From Aspergillus flavus (taxonomy: Eukaryota; Ascomycota; Eurotiomycetes; Eurotiales; Aspergillaceae), in contig NC_092407.1 of assembly GCF_009017415.1 (NCBI RefSeq), forward strand, positions 682,001 to 746,000: a stretch of 64,000 nt of DNA. Direction: 5' to 3'. Below are positions 59,134 to 64,000 of the stretch, in pieces. The stretch's first letter is position 1; each line of letters begins with the position of its first letter. The notes beneath the pieces are model-generated. The model was given only the letters and a program-made list of their open reading frames with translations, made no database searches and was not told the origin of the DNA. Made by a program: the position numbers and the translations under genes.

Positions 59134-60930
59134 ATGGGCCAACCCAATGACCTCAAATCCCCTGAGGTAGCCAGTGTACCGGTATCTTCGAAAAATAGTA
59201 TCTCAGATCCTTCATCTCCTCTCGAGGATTCTCTTGAAGCCCAACAACCATCGCCCCCAATCTATCACATCTTCTCTCGATCTCAAAAGCTGGAAATGGT
59301 GGTGATTGTCTCCCTGGCCGCCATTTTCTCACCGTTGTCTTCCAATATCTACTTCCCCGCTCTGGGGGCTATCTCAAGAGTAGGTTAACCTTGACTCAAC
59401 TCTGTAGTCAACTATGATTGAATGATCGGTTACCAGGATCTCCATACAAGCATGACCCTAACAACCTTGACCGTCACCATATATATGATCGTCCAAGGAA
59501 TTGCACCGACCTTTTGGGGTTCCATATCAGATACCTCTGGCCGACGACCCGTGTTCATTGGGACTATGGTCGTCTATATCATTGCCAACATTGCCCTTGC
59601 TGTATCGACTAACTACGGCGAGCTGATGGCATTCCGTGCTTTGCAGGCTGCCGGCAGTGCCGCTACAATATCTATCGGTTCGTCATTCACCGACTAGGCT
59701 TTCCGTCGGCTAGTACTAAAACATACCTACAGGAGCAGGTGTCATCGGTGATGTTACAACCTCTGCGGAACGAGGAAGTCTGGTAGGCATCTTTGGCGGT
59801 GGTGAGTTTCATAATACTTCGGGTGTATGTTAATACAACAGCTAACGGTAAGACAAGTCCGCATGCTTGGCCAAGGTATTGGTCCAGTTTTTGGCGGTCT
59901 TCTCGCGCAGTATCTCGGCTTTCGATCGATCTTTTGGTTCCTCACGATCTGTGCCAGCGTCAGTCTGTTCACTATCCTCCTATTACTTCCTGAGACCCTG
60001 CGATCGATTGCCGGCAATGGGACGGTTCCTCTTCGTGGCCTGCAGAAGCCATGGTTATACTATATCACTGGACAACCGGGTGCTGAGGAGGGTGCCGAGT
60101 CAGGGATCAAAAAGTCCAGGGTTACGTTTGGGACTGTCTTTGCGCCTCTCAAATTCCTGTTCGAGATTGATGTTTTTATTACTCTTTTCTTCGGAAGTAT
60201 TGTCTACACGGTGTGGAGTATGGTCACGTCTAGTACCTCTGACCTGTTTGAGGAAACGTATAACTTGACTACCCTGCAGGTTGGTCTCACGTTTCTTGGA
60301 AATGGTAAGATACTTGCTCTCAATTCCAACAACTACCAACAAGAGTACCTCAACTAATGCTTCGAACACGGACCAGGCCTAGGATGCATGTCAGGCTCCT
60401 ACACAATCGGCTACCTAATGGATTACAACCACCGTCTGACTGAACGCGAATACTGCGAGAAACACAACTACCCACCCGGCACACGAGTCAACCTGAAAAC
60501 ACACCCAGACTTCCCGATCGAGACCGCCCGCATGCGCAACACTTGGTGGATTACAGTTATCTTTATCGTATGTGTCGCGGTCTACGGTGTTTCGCTGCGT
60601 ACGCACCTTGCGGTCCCCATCATACTGCAATATATCATTGCCTACTGCTCAACTGGTATCTTTACGATTAACAGTGCCTTGGTGATCGATCTATATCCAG
60701 GTGCCAGTGCTAGCGCCACGGCTGTGAATAATCTTATGCGGTGTCTGATTGGTGCCGCGGGGGTTGCGGCTGTGCAGCCTATTATTGATGCGCTTGGTCC
60801 GACTTATACTTTCGTTTTGCTTGCTGGTATTACCTTGGTTCTGTGCCCTTTGCTCTGGGTGGAGACGAATTATGGGGCTGGATGGCGACTGGCTCGACAT
60901 CAGAGGTTGAACCGTCCTCGGGCTGGGTAA
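59134..60930 (+). CDS. MFS drug:H+ antiporter (DHA1, Qdr-like)
   Basis: Plasma-membrane exporter of drugs, organic acids or polyamines by family. Five exons, 59134-59379, 59437-59677, 59733-59801, 59858-60304 and 60377-60930, give 518 aa in phase; the introns are 55-72 nt. A hydrophilic N-terminus of about 55 residues leads to TM1 (VVIVSLAAIFSPLSSNIYFP, the DHA1 opening). Motif A is WGSISDTSGRRPVF in the TM2-3 loop. RALQAAGSAATISIGAGVIGD is TM4-5 motif B/C, GQGIGPVFGGLLAQYLGFR the antiporter motif C. The central loop is between about 220 and 260, and NSALVIDLYPGASASATAVNN lies in TM10-11. The closest types are Qdr1-3 of yeast and citrate-exporter-like mould proteins; substrate not deducible. 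The gene is intact although both flanking genes are dead. Confidence 0.91.
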
Positions 60931-61273
60931 ACGAGTATAAAGGGTACTTGAATGGGTGGAAAAGAAATGCAAGGCTACGGCAGACTGAAGAGAGTTTGGT
61001 AAAAGTACTTACTGTCTTATCTGATCTGGCTTTTTTCGAGTATTCATCACAAATAGTAAACTGTTTCGAAGAAACGTTGGTGTTTGTACTGCTGCATTAG
61101 GGTTAGACCTGGAGGGCTCAGGTGACCCACACCACCTCATCTAATGCATCTCAACTACACCTCCACAACAATGGGGGGCACCGTCTGACGATACAGAACT
61201 GCCAACCAAAAATTGCCACTATAAAACACCCTACAAATGCAGCTACAGTGTCCGGACATTTTTAGATAGTTGA
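60931..61273. other. Short intergenic region
   Basis: 0.34 kb between the transporter and the next gene in the same direction; nothing recognised. Confidence 0.45.
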
Positions 61274-63655
61274 ATGGGGTGGTTCTTCGGTCAACAAAGA
61301 ACCGTCTGAGCAGATTTGGAACCCAGGCCAGACTTTCAATTCGACCCTTTTAGTCCTGGCGCAACGGCCTATGATGATGCCGAGGCTGACTTAGACGGCA
61401 TCGATTGGAATGATCCTGCTTCTGCCCTCAAAGCTATCGGTGGGGGAGGGCCTGGTGGTCTCCCTTTCCCAGAAACCCTTGTCGCCGGAAGACGTTCGTC
61501 GACAGGCCACTGCAAGGTCAGACGAGATCTTTATCAGCTATGAGACCCTGCATAAGATTATTCAGCGGCATGAGGCAACCGTCCAAAAACGCTGGTCGAA
61601 GAAAACTCGACAGCAGAGGCTAAATGTCCTGTTGTCTGTCTGGCCGGATATACCGGCTATGCATCGTCCCGACTTCGATGCTTTCCGGAGGGAATCAGCG
61701 TCCGACCTTGTCAGGGATACCAAATACCGAGTCCATTTCATGTGGCCATATGTGAATCAGGAAGATCTTCTGAACACCAAAGCACTACCACTACTGCTGA
61801 ACTCCCGAGGTCGCCATCCTCCTTCGCATTTTGCTGCTGCCGACATGGATGCCATGCATTTGGGCTTGGTTAGCAAAGCAATTGTGCCCATATTTTTGAA
61901 TTGTCATGTTCTTATACTGAACGGTATGACTGAGAATACTCGCCACTATGGCCAGCTCGTAGCCTGGGAGGACCATCCGGACGCCTTCGACTGGATGCAT
62001 AAACAAAAGCAATTCCTTCCTGGGGAGGGTTTACTAGTAATGGAGGCACAGGCGCGACTATTATCCTTCCTCGTTCAATGCTGCCAACAGCTTCTCCATG
62101 ACATTCCAGAGTCCACCTTAACCAGTGACTCATTCCCTGTTCTTCCGGAGCCACAGATCAAGCCTGAAAGTGAAATAAGCGGCTTCGAGTCCTTGGGTGT
62201 GATGGCTGCAGAAGCCCCGTATCGCGTTCCTGCGCAAAACGATCTTCGCCGTAGTGCGTCCTTGATCGCCGCAAGGGCATCCGCTGCAGAAGATCACCGC
62301 AGAAGATCACCTTTGGGCCTTGCGCGAGGATCCCGACTATGTCGCTAGAACGCTATTGGAGTGCAAGGAACATCGCCGGAAGATGTTGAAGGACCTCGAT
62401 GGTAAAAGTCACCCTGTACTTGGCTTTGGAAGGGATAATGTTCTTTGGGCGCGCATTCTTGGGTCTGTCCTCTCGGAAGCGTACCTCAGGCTGGAGCTGT
62501 TCTCCGAACTCAGTAGCCAGGCCAGAAGATTGGTTGCAATGCAAAAGATGTACGCCGACGCTATTTCGCCTTTGAAGGATTTACCAGAGGAGTATCTGGA
62601 GGCCTTGCTCCGATTACGTTATTATCTCACGCAGGCTGCCAAAGGGCCATTATCCATGCTAAAGATTGCAGGGGTAGCATCTCCACCTCTGCGGAGGTTC
62701 TTTGCTCGTGTGCCGCCGCCTGATCCCTACACGTCGAAGATCTCAGTAGCCTCAAAGCCTGGCGCCAAGATGAACAAGGTGGAGACACAATTGATCTGGC
62801 TGCTCCGCAACTTCTGGGAGGATGGCTATGAGCTGTTCCTCCTTGGCATGCCTTTAGCTGTGGACGAGCTGGGACGACTGCTTCAGTCAGAGAAGCAAGC
62901 GCAGGAACTAGTAACTTCATATATTACCGAGGTCATTGGGGACCTCTCCATCTTCTCCCAGTGTTTGCATCAATTGACACTTTATCATCCATGAGCCAGA
63001 AGTTTTGAATCCGAGCTTGTTGATCGTGAAGATAAACTGAAGCAGGAGTTTGCGGAGCGGACAGTCATGGACCCGGATCCTAGCCGCGCTTAAGGCAGCT
63101 CTTCCTGAGAGAGACAAGTCAAATAAAACTGTGGACCTAGGTAAACCCACGGAAGGGAAGTTCACCTATCCTATTGAAAAGCACCGCACCAAGGAAAATG
63201 TGGCAGCCCTGCGTAGAGCAGAAAGCTACCTGGATGCTTTCTGGGCAGCCATTGACCAAATTATGGTCACCAAGGCTGGTGACTCGAGTGGCACGGCCGT
63301 GCGGAATCTCCTGTCCCAACCGCGCATCCTACAGCGCACTCGAGAGTGGATCGAGCCAGAAAAGCCCCAGCGTGCCTCACAGGATAAACCAAGCGGTGTC
63401 GACCTTTACACTTTGTACCAACCAGTATCCAGTGTCTACTCTGGCCTCTCGGCAAGGGCACTGGACATCTCACAGCCCAAGACCAAGGTCAAAACCCGCG
63501 GAACTCCACACCCTGTTGGGAAGGCTGAAGCTCTACCGCAGCCTGACCGTGTTGATCGTCAGCCAACCTTTTCTGTGGATGCGCGTGCCCTCAAGGTCTT
63601 CCGGGCCGTCTTCTTCAACCCTGCAACCACATCCACTCCGGGTGAAGTCGCCTGA
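61274..63655 (+). pseudogene. Large conserved fungal protein of unknown function, decayed
   Basis: Not a family with a known role. From the ATG at 61274 it reads MGWFFGQQRTV, TGA (61307-61309), then ADLEPRPDFQFDPFSPGATA to PFPET. Near 61483 an extra C shifts the frame to LSPEDVRRQATARSDEIFIS and KIIQRHEATVQKRWSKKTRQ, reaching SAAEDH. There a 13-bp tandem duplication (62286-62311) shifts it again to LWALREDPDYVARTLLECKE, up to LTLYHP, then TGA (62992-62994, probably from TGG), ARSFESELVDREDKLKQEF. A last shift near 63065 leads to SWTRILAALKAALPERDKSN and the end at 63655. Repaired length would be near 785 aa. It is mostly helical and hydrophilic with no signal peptide or membrane span. At least five lesions show loss of function in this strain. 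Confidence 0.78.
62286..62311 (+). repeat. 13-bp perfect tandem duplication
   Basis: GCAGAAGATCACC occurs twice back to back (62286-62298 and 62299-62311). Removing one unit restores the open frame across the site (AAEDH then LWALRED). A 13-base insertion cannot keep phase, so this is a causative lesion. Confidence 0.9.
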
Positions 63656-64000
63656 AATTTTTTTCTACATGCCATGACATCAGTCAGCTTCAGTCAGCGT
63701 CACTGCCATGAAGCTTTACGGCTCTGTCTGGCAGTTTCGGCCGACCAGGTTGGATGTTGAAAGGAATATCCTATTCCACGAGCCCCATCCACAGGGAAAG
63801 CTACCTTTCAAAACAGCCCGGCGATACGGCCGTAGGCTTAATAGGGCCTATGGCTGGGTTGGAGAGATGTTTGTCTTGAATAAGTGAGATAATCAATTCC
63901 GCAAGGGGTATACTTGACATGCGGCTGCTATATATCGTAGTTTAATTGAGTCTTAAAACAGTAACATCTGAGATAGTTATTTGTAGGCCCTTGGGGTATG
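63656..64000. other. Right-hand flank
   Basis: 0.35 kb after the last stop; nothing recognised before the window ends. Confidence 0.45.

Overview
The window is nuclear DNA of a filamentous ascomycete, most likely a Eurotiales mould (Aspergillus or a close relative). The evidence is the gene style: many introns of 48-140 nt with GTRNGT donors, CTAAC-like branch sites and YAG acceptors; genes on both strands without operons; and typical mould families (Vps11, Lag1 ceramide synthase, fungal MFS hexose carrier, Zn2Cys6 regulator, hybrid histidine kinase, OPT transporter, sedolisin, GliT-like reductase). Exon boundaries given here were read by eye and checked for reading phase. Functions are family recognition without database searches.

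Layout. 0-5.3 kb is a housekeeping block: VPS11 (3' end outside the window), a small mitochondrial-type protein, and a ceramide synthase. 7-10 kb holds a GMC oxidoreductase relic and a cytochrome P450 gene with one in-frame stop. 10.8-17.6 kb has an intact hexose transporter, a 2.8 kb gene-free upstream region, and a proline-rich transglutaminase-fold protein. 19-20 kb is an amidohydrolase gene with a one-base frameshift. 22.7-24.4 kb is a Sec14-type lipid-transfer protein.

25.4-34.7 kb looks like a nitrogen-scavenging neighbourhood: a Zn2Cys6 regulator, guanine deaminase, an OPT peptide transporter, and a divergently transcribed D-amino-acid-oxidase-like gene. The shared OPT/oxidase promoter carries several GATA-factor-type sites. 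36-38 kb is a PAS hybrid histidine kinase. 39-42.4 kb has a dead terpene synthase, a diverged but fully foldable initiator-tRNA-Met-like sequence, and a GliT-type dithiol oxidoreductase.

43.6-64 kb mixes intact genes (small membrane protein, secreted sedolisin, aldo/keto reductase, MFS drug-type transporter) with broken ones: a kinase with one stop, a HET-like relic, an aldo/keto reductase tail, an aspartic protease with a frameshift and a stop, and a large conserved gene with a 13-bp tandem duplication plus other lesions. The main themes are this unusually high density of young pseudogenes in accessory families and the tRNA-like element. I found no CRISPR, rRNA or intact transposon.
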